From positions 496,001-560,000 of the forward strand of contig JAIWNF010000022.1 of NCBI GenBank assembly GCA_025093555.1: DNA of 64,000 nucleotides, given 5' to 3'. The number at the start of each line of letters is the position of its first letter. Position 1 is the first letter of the stretch. The notes under the pieces were generated by a model. It worked only from the letters and a program-made list of their open reading frames with translations. It made no database searches and was not told the origin of the DNA. The translations under genes were made by a program, and so were the position numbers. This DNA comes from Circinella umbellata (taxonomy: Eukaryota; Mucoromycota; Mucoromycetes; Mucorales; Lichtheimiaceae). This document shows positions 24,908-38,463 of this stretch, in pieces.

Positions 24908-27900
24908 GTTGTGTTTGTTCGAAGAAGAAAGAGAAAAAAAAAATTATTATTTTGGGCCCTGTTGTGCGGCAACAAAAAAAACTAAACTCAGCATGAACTT
25001 TACAAAAGTCAAAAAAAAAGTTTGCATGGTATTTTTGTACTACCATTCAAAAAATAAATATTTATCTGCTGGTTTTTTATACTGTGCATAAAATATACTC
25101 ATAGAAGAAGTGGCGTGAATTAAGGTCGACGAAAAAAAAAAAAAAACATTCGTTTTGATATTCAAAAGAATGAGAACGACAATATAAATGATCCCCTCCC
25201 CAATAGGGTTTTTTTATTTTCCAATTTCTTTTATGAGCCGTCTCAATCAATAAAATGTCTTTTGAGACGCTAGATTTTAGGAGACCATAATAAAATAAAA
25301 TAAAATAAAACCATTTTCAACGTATGGTTGATTCCCATAATATTTTGCTTCTGCGCAGAAAAAATAGTTACGACTCAAACTATTTATTTCAAAATGTGTG
25401 TAAAACGAAATCTTCAACGTAGATTGTATATAACAATGGAAATAGGTCAACATCCGCGAAAAGAAATAAGTGTAATAACCATCTACCAAAACTTACAAAG
25501 AACAATAACATGATGGGGGGTTTTTTTTATTAATTAATGCTTTGGAATAATGTATGAGTAGTAGTAAATTATAAATAAAATCATTACAAAATAGCTCGAA
25601 ACGTAAAAAGTACGTACATATCGAAATTTACCCATCTTTAACGAACAACAGTATCAAGATCAATATTAGAGAGCTAATCAAATATATTTTTTCGAAAAAA
25701 AAAGAAACTAATAAGCTATGAATATGGGTTTGTTGCTTATTTTTCTTGTAATGAATAATAATTGCCCTAGTAGTTATGAAAAATAAAAAAGAAAAATAAT
25801 TATTGTCAATAAAAAAAACCCGGTTGTTTTTACAGCTAACATTTCCATAATTAAAAATTCAACGTCTCTTCGAACTAAACAGTACACCACCTTTAAATAG
25901 CATTCCTTTTGAAAACGAAGTGAATTAATTCCTATATTTATTAGGGTCTTTTTTTTCATGACAGTAGTAAGCCAACCCCCAAAGAAGGGGACAAACAACT
26001 CTAGGTTCAAATTTTCATCAACTACAATCATTTTTAGATAGCCCATACATTTGTAGCTTATACAGAGACAAAAAAAAATCGCTTCATGATGTACTGTATA
26101 GTGTAAAGTCCGAAGCATGTAAAGCTTTAAATTAGTAAGTGACAGGGAGAGTGACATTAGTTCTGTCAACACATAATTTTTTTTTTTAGAAATTCTGTAG
26201 AAATGATACCAATAATAATAATAATTAGAAAAGCCTACTATACATAATATTATATAAATAGCTTCAACTAGATTAAATGGTGATTCAGACTGACGACAGC
26301 ATTTTACACTGAAACATCCACTCTTGATGTAATAAGTATATAAGAAAAAAAAAATGTGTGGACAATTATAAGAGTTAGTACCAAAACCTTATATGGTACC
26401 TAGTACAAATAAATTATCACAGTTCATCTAAACAATACTTTAACTTTAAAAACCACATTTTTTTTTTCTCTCTCTCTTATCATTGGCCTTAAACTTATAT
26501 TTATTGACATTTTAGTGTCATAAAGAAATGTGAGCAAAATGTGTATATATTGAGAGCTAGTTTAAGAGAGAGGAAGGTAGAAAAATATTGGTTTAATCTG
26601 GTAGTAGTGTGAAACTTTATTCATCAGATCTCTAAACAAATATTGATACATGGCTATTTTTGTTTCTGGGATGGTTATAATAAATATCTGCTTTCTGTTG
26701 TTTATAATTCAAACAATAATAAATCCCATGGAAAAGTTAATTTCCGATGGGCTTTTTTTGTGTGTTTTTTTTTTAAATCTTTGTTACATATAAAGTATTT
26801 TGTTTTTTAACCCACAAACTTTTTCTTTCATCCCCTTTTCTGTTCCCTACCCCCTCTTTTTTTTTTGTCAACAAAAAAAACATGCAGATAATAGAACATG
26901 TGCCTAGTGCGTATCTAGTATTATAAGTAGCTAAACTAGTTATATATTAAAAACTTTCTGAAACGGTTGTTATATTTTACTTTGACTTTTGCTTATTTCT
27001 ACTTTACTCTATAAAAATATAAATAATATATGGTACGTTACATATTATATGCACATTGTGATGATCCATTATTATTATTATTATTATCATTTTTTCTTAA
27101 ACGTATAAGTAGAAGGTGGGTGTTTTCGATAATAATAAATAAATGTACAAATAATGTGAATAAGTTATATATAATAACATTCCTCACACCTGAGTTTTCC
27201 CTCTTTTTATGTATATAAGAATTCTACGTGAATAATAATGGCGATATACTTAAATCAAATCAGTTATTCATGCTTAGTATATACTAGTTATCTTTTTAGA
27301 ATCAAATTCAACTTTATAATAGTTCGGGATATTATTAAAAATTCTTCGTCGTTTTGATGCGGTTTTTTTTATTTTTAGTTATTATTACTTTAATTTTTTT
27401 TTTATATTCAACATGGTAAGTATAAAGTATAATAGGTAGTAGATACAGCACGTTTTAAGACAATGTCAAAGTATTTTTTTTTTAAAAAAAATGATATCAA
27501 ACATTTTACGAAAAAAAAAAAAAGTAGAAAATCTATCGCAAAGTAGAACGTCTAACAAAAAATATATATTTCATCTAGAGCTAAGAATCAACAAATAAAG
27601 AATATATTTTTTGTAATATTCAAAGTTTATTAAGGCTTTGATAAATTCCATTCTTGAACTTTTATAAAAAAAAAAGTTAATGCATGTTGTTGATACATAT
27701 TTTTTTTTTTCAATAAATAAAAAATATCCCTTTTTCTGCTTTTTTTTTTGTGTGTGTGCATTTACACAAAAGTACTTGGAGATCAAATATTATTAATAAC
27801 TAGAGTTTATAATATATAGGTATTAAGAAAAAAAAAAAGAAAAAGGAACCGTCGGAAAAAAAAAACCAGGGAGATATCCAGGAGTTATTGACGAATTCTT

Positions 27901-28201
27901 TTTTTTTTTATCAATAACCCAGAATATCCATGTCAATCGATCCCATTCACTATTGAAGTTTGACCCACTTACTTTTACGTTAAAAGTAAATTAATAATAA
28001 TATACAGTTAGTTACCAATACTATCTCATCTACATCGTTGTTACCAATCCGGCCGTTTTCAAGAAAGGTTTATCAACCTTGTTTTTTTTTTCTAGAAACG
28101 TAAAAGAGAGTGAGATATAGTGTTGTCATGGCGACGATCCGTGATATAATACATGTTTATCAATTAACAACTACTGGGTTACTATAGTGATACATAGATA
28201 C

Positions 28202-28226
28202 ATATATATATATATATATATATATA
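28202..28226. repeat. (AT)n microsatellite
   Basis: A run of about 12 alternating A and T pairs in the gene-poor region upstream of proline dehydrogenase. Confidence 0.9.
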
Positions 28227-30019
28227 GTACAGCTAGTCAGGTCTTATACCTCTCTCTTTTTTTTTTTTTGGTCGATAGCCATGTAAAAGTTGAGGATTGC
28301 TGATATTTATAGGATTCATTAGTACTGTGGCAAATTCACCATGACTTTTTTTTTATCCAGATTTAAAAAGAGGTAGAGAGCAAAATCAACCCATACAACA
28401 ACAACAGGTGATATATGTATTTTTTGAAGTGATGGGGAGAAAAATGACAAAACAAAATGTGTTTGATTCAAACAAGAAAAACAACTTGGGCTGTCGATTT
28501 TGGTGGTGGTCCCCTATTTTTTTGGCTAATGCAACGATCCCGCATGGGTTGAAAATTAAAAAAAAAAAACATTCTTGCTACTCTCATGTTATCTTTATTT
28601 ATTTATTTATTTTTATCTCACAAACATTTACGTATAAAAAAATAAAAGACATTTACTTGATCAACTTGTAAAAAATAGTATCTTGTTACACCTTTTTACT
28701 TCTTCCTATATGCAACATTAAGTCGGTATTTGAGTAAATTGTTAGTAAGAACTCTTTTTCCAAAATGCCGAAAAATATAAAAAATTTGAAATGGGGTACT
28801 AAACTTGTTTAAAAGGGTGGGGTGGGGGTGGAGTTTCAATAAATGAGTTATAGTTGAAAGTTGTTGCGTGGTTGTTGTTTTATTATTATTCTTCTTATTA
28901 TAATAGAAAGAAAAAAAAAACGTCGATCAAAAATATGTGCAGTGTGTGTGTTCCTGATCAATTTATCACCAAAAAATAAAGTTCCGAATGTGCAAGTACG
29001 TGAGTTACACCACAGATTTTCAAAAAATAAAAGATGCATTACATATAAAAAGGATGATCCGTGTAAAGCTACGATGCATTTGTGTCGTGTATATAGATAT
29101 ATGTTATATATATATAACATAACTAAATAAATTGGATTATACATTGTTCATTATATACGTAAAAAAAAAATAAACCCCTTCTAATCTATGAAGTTCTTCA
29201 AACATTGACCACCCCGGCTAGTCTAGATGGTACAACCAAGTAGTTCTGGGGATGTATTATAATAATTCAATCTAGTTTTTGGGGGATTGGGGGGAGAGAG
29301 AGAGAGCAAAAAAAAAAAAGAAAAAGTCATAATAATAAAAAAAAGCGGAGGCAATTTCTTTTTGACCAGTGAGTTGTTGTTATAAGAAAGGCAAACCCGA
29401 GTCCCCGTCACGGTTTCTTCATATCCCAACTGCTAACCAAGCGGGTTTTTTTTTTATCACATTGCATTTTATACAAGGGTTACAAACATCTTTATCATTT
29501 TCGAAAAGGCATTCATTGAAATAAAAAATGATTGTTTCTATATAGTGTTGGTTTTTTTTCTTATTTTATTTTTTCAAAAAGGGAATTCTATTTCTTTTTG
29601 TTAAAGAAAAAAAAAAAGAGATAAGAATTACTATATTAAGTAGTTTAATAGATTATTGAATGAACAAAGGGAAAGTCCAATTCATTATACATTTTGATTC
29701 ATGCAGCAGGGTGGCTGTCAAGGTGAATCTCGAACATGATTGGTTCACTCGTGTGAAAGTAAAGTTACCAAGTTAGGACATATAGTCCGATGTGATCCGG
29801 GGAAACGAAACCATTGTTAGCTCAGGGCCATGTTGGGGGTTGGGGGGGGGAAGGGTAGAAAAAAAAAGCAAAAAGAAAAAAAAAATTCTCTACCACCCGT
29901 CACTTTGGGATTTTCCCCATTTTATCAATTTCAGCTATGAGGGCTTGGGCCAGAAGTTATTTTATTATTTGAAAAAAACTTATATAAAAACCGTAAGATT
30001 CGGCAAGAAAAAAAGAGTT

Positions 30020-30087
30020 CTGTTTTTTCTTTTTTTTTTCTTTTTTTTTTTCATTTCATTCCATTTCCTTTCAGTTTCTTTTTTTTT
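30020..30087 (+). promoter_or_regulatory. Pyrimidine tract upstream of proline dehydrogenase
   Basis: An almost pure T/C stretch 50-120 bases before the ATG of the plus-strand gene. Pyrimidine-rich tracts near transcription starts are common in fungal promoters and leaders (established knowledge). Similar tracts, in the sense orientation, precede the GATA, kinesin, Tubby and GPI-type genes here. The exact start site cannot be seen. Confidence 0.45.
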
Positions 30088-30136
30088 ACATTTTATTTAA
30101 AAAATATAGTTATCGGTTACTTAAAAAAGCATAGGA

Positions 30137-32394
30137 ATGCACCGATCCGTATCACATTTATCTCGTACTACCTTCCGATACTTACGCCAGATACCTTCAT
30201 CACACCATTCTACATCTTCATTACCACCTATCAATACATCCAGTTTTAATTATTATAATCGTATTCAACGTGCTACTTTCTTTTCTTCGGTCGGATTCAT
30301 TCGTCCATATCCCCATTCATCCTCTTATTCACGTGTATTCAAGCCTGGTATAGCTACCGCCACTGCACTTGCTTCTGGAACTCTCTTTTATTATTTCTAT
30401 TGTAATAATAATAATAGTCACAAAAGATTAGGTATACTTCCTTTTTTAAAAGTGTGTTATGCTGAAGCCGAAAGCAAGTTATCCGTCTTACCCATCTCTG
30501 CATTCAGTTCTTCAACACCTTCTGGCACGATTGCCGAATTGACGGATGATGAAAGTCGTGTAGCCATGCGAGCCAAATCGAATGAAGAATTATTACTTGC
30601 TTTATTGGTGTATGGTCTTTGTTCAGTCCCCATTTTGGTCGATATGGCTCCTCATATTATTAGTATTGCTGAATCACTTCATCTCCAGGGACCTCTCTTT
30701 TGGATTATCAAACGTACTGTTTTTGATCATTTCTGTGGAGGTGAAACCCCAGACGAATGTGCCCATTGTATGGAACGATTGGCTCAGTCGGGCATCAATG
30801 TTATTCTTGATTTAAGTGTTGAAGCCGATTTACACTTGGATGCTAAGAAACCACCCAAAACACAAGGCTATTATCCACATCAAGAACATCGTGCTGATGT
30901 CACTGTTGAAATGATTAAAGAATGTTTACGTACGGCTGCGAAAGGACGTGAACATTGTGGTGATACATTTGGTGCATTTGCGGCTGTCAAAGTAACTGCT
31001 TTTGCACCTCCAGAATTACTTTTACGATTAAATCAAGTCTTGGTTCAAATGGATCAAGCGTTTGATGCATGGCAACGGGGGGATGGTAAAATTGATGCAG
31101 AAGGTTTGGAACAAATGGTTCAATATGTACTTCCACCCGTTCATTCAGAGAATCAAGAAAAACAGCGTCAGGAAATTTTGTCTCGTATTGATGCATTAGA
31201 TCGTATTGAAACAGCTCAATTGTTTGATTTGCAAGGGAAAAATCGGGATGTGTGGTGGTCTACGCATGAGTATAATCGTGAAAATACACCATTGACTCCA
31301 GAAGAACTTGAAGCTTATGATCGTATGGTCAATCGTTTGGAAATTGTATGTAGTATGGCTCATGATAAACATGTGGGTATTATGGTGGATGCAGAACAAT
31401 CTTATTTTCAAGAAGCTATTGATCATGTAGCAATGAATCTCCAAGAAAAATATAATCGTCGAGATGATAAAGAACATACACCCACCGTTTATAACACATG
31501 TAATTATTACTTTTATTCTATTTTAGAATGTTGTTTTTCCTCCTCCTCCCCCACAATTACTTACATCATACATTTTTTTTTTTGCTCTAATTAGATCAAA
31601 TGTATACGAAGGCAGCTCAAAAGAAACTTGAACGAGATGTTGAACGTGCTAAACGTGAAAATTTTGGTTTTGCAGCTAAGCTTGTTCGTGGAGCCTATAT
31701 GGTTATGGAACGAAAGGTAAAAATATTTCTAAAAAGAAATCGTTTACAAAAAGAAATTTTGCTAAATAATGTTTTTTTTTTTATTTATTAGCGAGCTGCT
31801 CAACTTGGTTATCCTTCTCCTATTCAGGACACGTTGGAAGATACCCATGATTCTTACAACAACGGTGTTCGATTCCTTCTTGACAAACTGCGCGAACGTC
31901 AAGAAGCAACAGGTGAACCACTTTCATCTACAAGTGCACCTGTTGTATTCATGGTTGCTAGTCACAACCGTGAATCTGTCATGCTTACCATTAAAGAAAT
32001 GGAACATCACAATGTACTCCCACGTTCAGGTGTAGTTCATTTTGGTCAATTGTATGGTATGCAAGATCAACTGTCCTATACATTAGGCAAGAATGGGTAT
32101 TCCACTTATAAATATCTTCCTTATGGAAAAATTGATGAAGTGATGCCTTATTTGTTACGTCGTGCTCAAGAAAATTCTACTATGTTGGGTGGTGTCACCA
32201 AAGAATGTAGTTTAATTTGGCAAGAACTAAAAGATCGTTGGGCTGGAAAAGCTGTTGTTGTAAGACCTAAAACAATGACTTCTCAAGCAACAACTTCATC
32301 AGATGGTATTACTAATACAACATCAACTCCTGTTGCTGAAGTTGATGTAGTCTCTAATGATTCAGCTACTCAAACAACAGCCAATACCGTTTAA
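30137..32394 (+). CDS. PUT1: Proline dehydrogenase, mitochondrial
   Basis: FAD-linked inner-membrane enzyme that oxidises proline to pyrroline-5-carboxylate, the first step of proline breakdown. 695 residues in three exons: 30137-31499, 31595-31716 and 31792-32394; phases match. The N-terminus (MHRSVSHLSRTTFRYLRQI) is a basic, Ser-rich presequence with a short hydrophobic segment near residue 75. Family motifs follow in order: FCGGETPDEC, INVILDLSVEAD, VFMVASHNRES, VLPRSGVVHFGQLYGMQDQL and YLPYGKIDEVMPYLLRRAQE. The Arg pair in the last motif is the substrate-binding element of the family. The middle contains AFDAWQRGDGKIDAEGLEQM, an EF-hand-like loop. The second exon completes YQMYTKAAQKK and KLVRGAYMVMERK. 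The tail after residue 665 is Ser/Thr-rich and unconserved. The protein is longer than the yeast enzyme because of the insert and tail. Confidence 0.95.
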
Positions 32395-32976
32395 AAAAAA
32401 AAAGACAAACAATCACAAAAAGTACGTCTTTCTCTTTTTCCGTCTCTTTAAATTATATACACCCAAGTTACGAAAAAAAAAAAATTATGTGGGAAACACC
32501 TTTCCCTTAATACGTAATAAGAACCTTCAATGAGTTTCTAAAAAAATTGTATGTGTATTCCAATTTCCCCTACTCTCTTTATTTCCCTCCCTCCCTCCTC
32601 TTCCTCCTAACTTCAAAATGTTCCTTTATGCTTTTTATATACTGTTCCATTTTCCATAGGCACACACCCTCTTTTTTTTTTTAAAAAAAAATGTTCTTTG
32701 TAAATATTTCCTTTTCACATTTCTCTATACACAAATAAATAACAATAATAAATAAAAAACCAGTTAACATTTTCTCAATAAGGGTCATGCGACTACCTTA
32801 AAGTTAATATACTTTACTTTAGATGTAACAAATATAAACACAGATATGCATGTTTGTTATGTATTATGGGTCATACATGAACATGCCAAAGACATGATTT
32901 ATTATTATTATTTATATTACAAATTTTTTTTTTCATTAGATTTTATTTATAGACTTTGTTTATATATCCATCATCT
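32395..32976. other. Convergent 3' spacer between PUT1 and GPI1
   Basis: About 580 bp between two stop codons facing each other. It is T/C-rich and then AT-rich, and presumably holds both 3' untranslated regions. No gene seen. Confidence 0.5.
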
Positions 32977-35900
32977 TTAATCCGTTGACGTAGATGTTAC
33001 TGAACTTGATATGGATGTTGTCGTTGTAGTAGTTATTGAGGAATTAGAGAAACTAAATTTTAATAAGTTCCATCCTGCATCTAATAAAACTCTGCACAGA
33101 CAAAAAGATATATATATTTCGTCAGTAAAATGAAACACACACACACACACACACATACACGGGTTACGCTAAAAGGTTAAAAAAATAAATAAATGGTGTT
33201 TCTTCCTTTCCTCACCCTGTCTCTCTCTCTCTCCCCCCCCAAATAAACCATGTGCTGATTTATTTACCTTCGTTCTGGTAGCATGGGATACTGAAAAAGA
33301 AAATCTTTAGTTTTTAAACTTAAAAAAAAAACACACACACACACACACGATATAATCGTAAACCTTATCTTACCTGTAATTTAGGTATGGGTTTTATAGG
33401 TTCACCATATAAAAAGCATTTAAAATAATAAGCAGAAAAATAATGTGCGCTTAATCGTTTCCATAACAACATGTATTGAAAGAATATGGCACTAAATGGA
33501 ATAGGTGAATTCTTTTTCCATCCATATAATTAATATATAAGCAAGTGAGTCATTGAAAATAAAAAAATAGAGAGATGATTCCTATAGATGATTTACTTAC
33601 CCACATCCACAAATAAGTTCCTCGACGACTATCAAAAACACGTTTCGGGTTCTTGTTTGGAACAACTTCATGTCTTGATTTTGGACTCTTGAATCGAACA
33701 GATTTTTTACGTTGATGACGCGATCTTTGATGAATAGAGGATCGACGAATAGAGGATGGTTTGTCAGTAGATCGATTCTTAATACCAGAGAATCGTTGAA
33801 ATGTATATTTTAAACGGTGGTGACGTTTTAAAAAGTAATCATGTTCAAATATATCAAATCTTAAACCACCTAAAATTATACAAAAAGTCACATATTAATT
33901 TTACCTTCTTTCTAATTCAAATTCATCACACTCTTTACTTACCTGGAAGACGATCTGGATCTTTCATTCGTAACATAATAGCAAATAATGGGAAATGATT
34001 GAAAAATGCAAGAAGTGTTTCCATAATGGCTTGTAAAAATATAACTCCCACACGTCCCTAAAAACAAAAGCAAAAATTGATATTTTTATAGTTAGAGAAA
34101 TGATATATAAAGTTTTATGTTCTTTTTCATTACCAAAGCAAATGTGACATAATATATAAGAACAGTCGGAAATAAAAACGTCAATAATGTGAATAAACAA
34201 GTGCCTAGTAATAATTGATCTAAATCATAATCACAAGCATCAATACGATTTCGTAACATATTTCGTTTTTTCCCTAATATTTTATATCAAATAAAATTAA
34301 CATCAATTATTGAATACAAAATAGAACACAAAAAATCATTTACCTCTGAAAAGATTAAATAATGAATATAGAGTAATAAGTTGCCAATTAAAAATACGTG
34401 CTGCTACCATATAAAAACAATAGACATGCAAAGTCATAAAGGCTAAAAAATCAGATAACAATGAAATAATCATGGATACACCCAATATTCCAGAAAGTCC
34501 GATCATGTGAATAATTTGAGGTGTGAACGGTTTAATAGCTTGCATACAACCTAATAACAAAAAATAAATTAATCAAAGTTTTTTTGGTATTCTCCCTATT
34601 TTTATTTATTGTTTTTGGTACCTGTCCATAAACGAATAAGCCATAAGAATAATTCACTTAAAAAGCTTCCTAATTCATGATTAAGTTTTAAACCAGCTGG
34701 TGATTCTAAAAACCAAAGCATCATTGATTGAAGTGATTCCACAGTATATTCCTAATATTAGATAATGTGTTACTTATACAACTACCTAACTTTAAAAGAT
34801 TTAAATAATAAAACTTACATGTAATATTTTATGTAATAAATAAGACATAATATATCGATTGGTTGTCAAAAAGGAACCAAAAGCGAGACCAATAATAATA
34901 TCATTTGCTACTAACCACATACTATTATAAAAACTAATATATTATCCCATTTTATATGAGTTAGAAAAATCTATTTGGTTATTCTCACTATTTTCAATAT
35001 ATATATATATATTACCTGATATAATAAGCTCGTGTTTCAGCTGTATTAGCCCAATTCCTTCTTCTTAACATAGAATATTGTTTTGGCCAGAAATAAAGCT
35101 GTTGAAGTCGTAGATCAATCTGCTGACCTAAAATGACATCAAAAGAAATAAATAAATATCATTCATTCTTCGCTCCCTTGCGATATATAAAAAAAAGACC
35201 AAGTGTCTTACCAGCAGTAGATAAATCTTTTAATGCAACAGCATTTAATATAAATTTAGGTAATCGTATATTAACAATATGTAAAGTAATATTTGCCAGA
35301 AATAAAAAACCAAATAAAAGATATTTTAGTGGTCCCAAAGCTATTTTTTTAAAACAATAGCTTATTATCCAAAGAGGCCACAATAACATTTTCAAAATCC
35401 ATCTTGAGATTGTTTTCAAATGTTTCGTATCATTTTGTTGTTGTCTTTGTTTTTCTAAAATGGATTTTTCGATTCCTTTTTCAAGATAATAAGATGAATT
35501 AATCTATTATATTTGAATTGAATGTTAAAATTAATATATGATTATATATATATATATATATATAACATCCTCTTTTTTTTTTCTTTTTACCTGGACTAAT
35601 GCAGATAATAATTCATTCGTTTCTGTATCTTGATCTCCAACCATGGTTATGCTATAGTCGAGAATTTTATTCAAATTATTTTTGGTGATTATTTCTTTTC
35701 CATCTTTATCTTTGGGTGGTTCTTTAGGTGATATATCTAAATCCAATGGATTTAAGGCAAGGAATTGTAAATGTTTTGGATTGGGTTGTTGATAAAATAT
35801 TACTTCATATGAGTTTACAGGATACTCATTCTCATTTTGATATAATGATCTATAAAATATGTATTTATCTTTTATATATAAGTAAACTCATCTCTCTTTA

Positions 35901-36478
35901 TATATATATATATTCTTGATGCGTCAAAAATAGAACATACACTGGTATAGGAACGTAAGCATCATCCATGATTATAGTGACCCATGGATAGTTTTCTATA
36001 TATGAAATTCAATTTTTTAGATATTCATACAGAGTAATTATAAAGAGTAAAAGAAATCATACCGTGATCGTCATGTTTATTATCAAGTTGTAGTTGAGGT
36101 GAATCGTTGGCATCCTGTAACAATATACCCAAGATCTTGGGTGGTGCTTTACATACTCTATTAATATGTGTAAATTCCGAGAATTCACCTGATGCACAAA
36201 ACTCGGAAAGAATTTGTTGTAAATCTTTCAACTATAAAAAAAATATTGAATTGTGTTTCAATCACGTCCATTTTATATTGTAATGAATAACCCAAGAAAA
36301 AAAAAAACGCGAGTTCTCTCTCGCTTTTTTATTTATTTACCTCAATGTCAGCCATAATAGCAGCAACACACATTGTTGTTGAATCTGTATGCCATCCTAC
36401 TAAAAAACCAGGACGTTTTGTTTTTCTTGAAGAAATATGTGAGGGCCAAAATAATTTAAATGCATCGCGTTTTGACAT
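32977..36478 (-). CDS. GPI1: GPI-GlcNAc transferase subunit Gpi1/PIG-Q
   Basis: Membrane subunit of the ER complex that transfers GlcNAc to phosphatidylinositol, the first step of GPI-anchor synthesis. 758 residues in 15 exons: 36478-36341, 36231-36063, 35995-35941, 35849-35591, 35503-35212, 35127-35016, 34933-34819, 34751-34622, 34550-34344, 34273-34134, 34057-33943, 33869-33601, 33511-33374, 33290-33268 and 33091-32977. All phases fit. The start [13 protein letters not shown] has a stop codon upstream in frame. Family blocks: [93 protein letters not shown] and [18 protein letters not shown], with several membrane spans. Near the C-terminus is [19 protein letters not shown]. That exon uses the acceptor AAAAAG|AAT; a nearby TTTAG would break the frame. 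The Thr/Ser tail is unconserved. (CA)n runs occur in the last introns. Confidence 0.94.
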
Positions 36479-36959
36479 GGAACTATGGGTTCAAAAGAAA
36501 CATGTAGGAACACACACACACACTCACAAAAAAAGTGAAAGTTTAATAAAGCAATCGGATATTGAAACTTTTGCTTTGTATTTATTATTAAAAATAGAAT
36601 GATCCGCTTTGTCGATCACACACACACACACATACAAACTTAAACCGAGAGTGTGATGTGTAAAAGTACTGAAGACAAGTTTCTCATTATAAGTTTTATA
36701 TTGCAAATCGAAATAAGATCTTTAATCATTCAAGTCACATGTTTTATAATTGATAATATAACCTCTCTCTCTCTCTTTTCTTATGGCCATAATTTGTACA
36801 TACGTAGCTGATGTGTCCTATGTCATATGATAACACATATGCATAAATGTAGGGCTGAAACAATAGTATTTCATCTCTTCTTTCTCTTCTTTTTTCTTTT
36901 TTTTTCCCTTTTTAACACACATAATTCGTAACAACCGTTCTTTTCTTTTGAAAAAAAAA
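36479..36959. other. Divergent promoter region between GPI1 and the 2-OG oxygenase
   Basis: About 480 bp between two start codons pointing away from each other, so it should hold both promoters. It includes (CA)n runs at about 36513-36527 and 36617-36631, a CT repeat near 36763-36776, and a T/C-rich tract ending just before the plus-strand ATG at 36960. No gene fits inside. Confidence 0.5.
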
Positions 36960-38463
36960 ATGACTACTTCAACCATTATTCCAATCATTGATTTTTCTGA
37001 CTTTGATACAAGAGAAAATATTATTGCTCAACAAGTCTTTGATGCATGTAAAAATTTTGGTTTATTTTATATCATCAACCATTCTATTGATTCATCACAA
37101 ATTGCACAAGGGTTTGATTTGGTAATTACGTAAAAAATTAGTACTATTTTGAACTGAATAATAATAGTGTATATATCAATTTTAGAGTAAAGCTTTTTTT
37201 GAGTTACCTGAAGAAAAGAAAAAGAAATTTTTAAAAGGTGAAAAATATGAAGGTTATCTTGAACTTTATTCACAAAAGTACGTATTTTTTGGTTATAGTT
37301 GATGAAATCAATCCGTTTCTCATATGTAAATATTATTAGGTCTGATTATGTAGAACAAGAAACAGCGGATCACAAGGAGTAATTTGAAAACTTGTTTATT
37401 TATCTATTAATAGAAATGCATAACGATTTTAGATATTTACTAAATGAAACTATTATAGACTTTATGACTTTATGCCTTTCCGAGAAGATACAAATCCAAG
37501 TCATTTAATGCCAATTCCATTTTTAGAGTATAAAAATGATATTGAAAAATTCTCAAAGGTAAAATAAATAAGTTATATACGTAATGTGTAATAGGATTAA
37601 CAATTTACGTGCCCTCCCGAGTATATTTCTTATAAACAAAATGATTTACGTACGTACGTAGGATTTACATGCTTTGGCTTTACAAATATTGAAACTTCTC
37701 TCGATTGAATTAAAGGTAGACGGAATATTTATAATACTAACCATTTATTATACTTTTGCTTACATATAATATATATACGTATATATATATAATAGCTTCC
37801 AAATAAACCAACAGAAAATAATACTGATCTTGACGTGGATTGGTTTGAACAAAGACATCGATATGATCAACCTCTTATACCCGGTATATTAAGATTTCAA
37901 CGATATCCACGTGGTGATGCCTCCAAACATAAAGATGAACTTCAAGCAGGTGAACATACTGATTTTGGTACAATTACTTTACTTTTTCAAAAAGATGTTC
38001 CTGGTTTGGAAATGAAATTAAAAGATTCAAATAAATGGATTCCTGTACCCATTATTGAGAATGCCGTTATAGGTTTGTATTACTGTATTTCTCAAATAAT
38101 GAGACCCCACCTTTTGTCTTACGTATTTATCCAGCCGTGTCTCATCCATCAAGTTCACTCTAATATACATTTCTCTTACTTATATATGTAGTTAATGTCG
38201 CTGGAATGTTAACTGTAATGACCCATGGATTGCTTCACAGTGCTTTTCATCGTGTCATTTTTACACCTGAACAAGAGAAAAGAGATCGTTATTCAATTGC
38301 TTATTTTGTACAACCTGAAAGTGGAGTTAAGCTCATTGATATGCCGAGTCCAATAATTCCCAAGGAACGTCCTGTCAGTGAAGATGTACCCAATGATATT
38401 ATTGAATTGACTTCAGATAGTTATATAAAGTATCGTTATCAAAAATCATTAGAAAAAAAATAA
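36960..38463 (+). CDS. 2-oxoglutarate/Fe(II)-dependent oxygenase (isopenicillin N synthase-like)
   Basis: Non-heme iron oxygenase of the IPNS/2OG-FeII family, 331 residues; substrate unknown. Seven exons: 36960-37121, 37186-37277, 37340-37378, 37459-37558, 37662-37715, 37796-38072 and 38192-38463; all phases fit. The DIOX N-terminal part is TIIPIIDFSDF ... CKNFGLFYIINHSI ... KAFFELPEEKKKKF. The iron-binding facial triad is HTD at residues 203-205 (GEHTDFGTITLLFQ) and His 261 (HSAFHRV). Arg 274 and Ser 276 (RYS) form the R-x-S pair that binds the 2-oxoglutarate carboxylate. The introns are short (about 60-120 bp). Family members act on small molecules (antibiotics, hormones, flavonoids) in plants and fungi. 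There is no secondary-metabolite cluster around this one, so a housekeeping or detoxifying role is equally possible. Confidence 0.9.

Larger units (their letters stand above)
24908..30136. other. Long gene-poor intergenic region
   Basis: More than 5 kb without a convincing gene between TOM20 and proline dehydrogenase. It is AT-rich with many poly-A/T runs. An (AT)n microsatellite lies at about 28202-28226. A short hairpin with perfect 7-bp arms (29393-29399 and 29442-29448) is followed by a T10 run; it does not fold as a tRNA. The last 120 bases are a pyrimidine-rich tract belonging to the proline dehydrogenase promoter. Confidence 0.55.

Noticed and set aside
29220..29450. tRNA-like signals: an A-box-like TAGTCTAGATGG near 29219 and a hairpin with 7-bp ends followed by T10 near 29450
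   Set aside because: The D-stem does not pair, no B-box (GGTTCGANTCC) lies at the right distance, and the 7-bp hairpin encloses only about 42 bases, too few for a tRNA.
33481..33600. Acceptor TTTAG|TGCC for GPI1 exon 13
   Set aside because: It does not fit phase 0 after the GTAAGT donor at 33600; the AAAAAG|AAT acceptor 16 bases earlier keeps the frame and gives [11 protein letters not shown].
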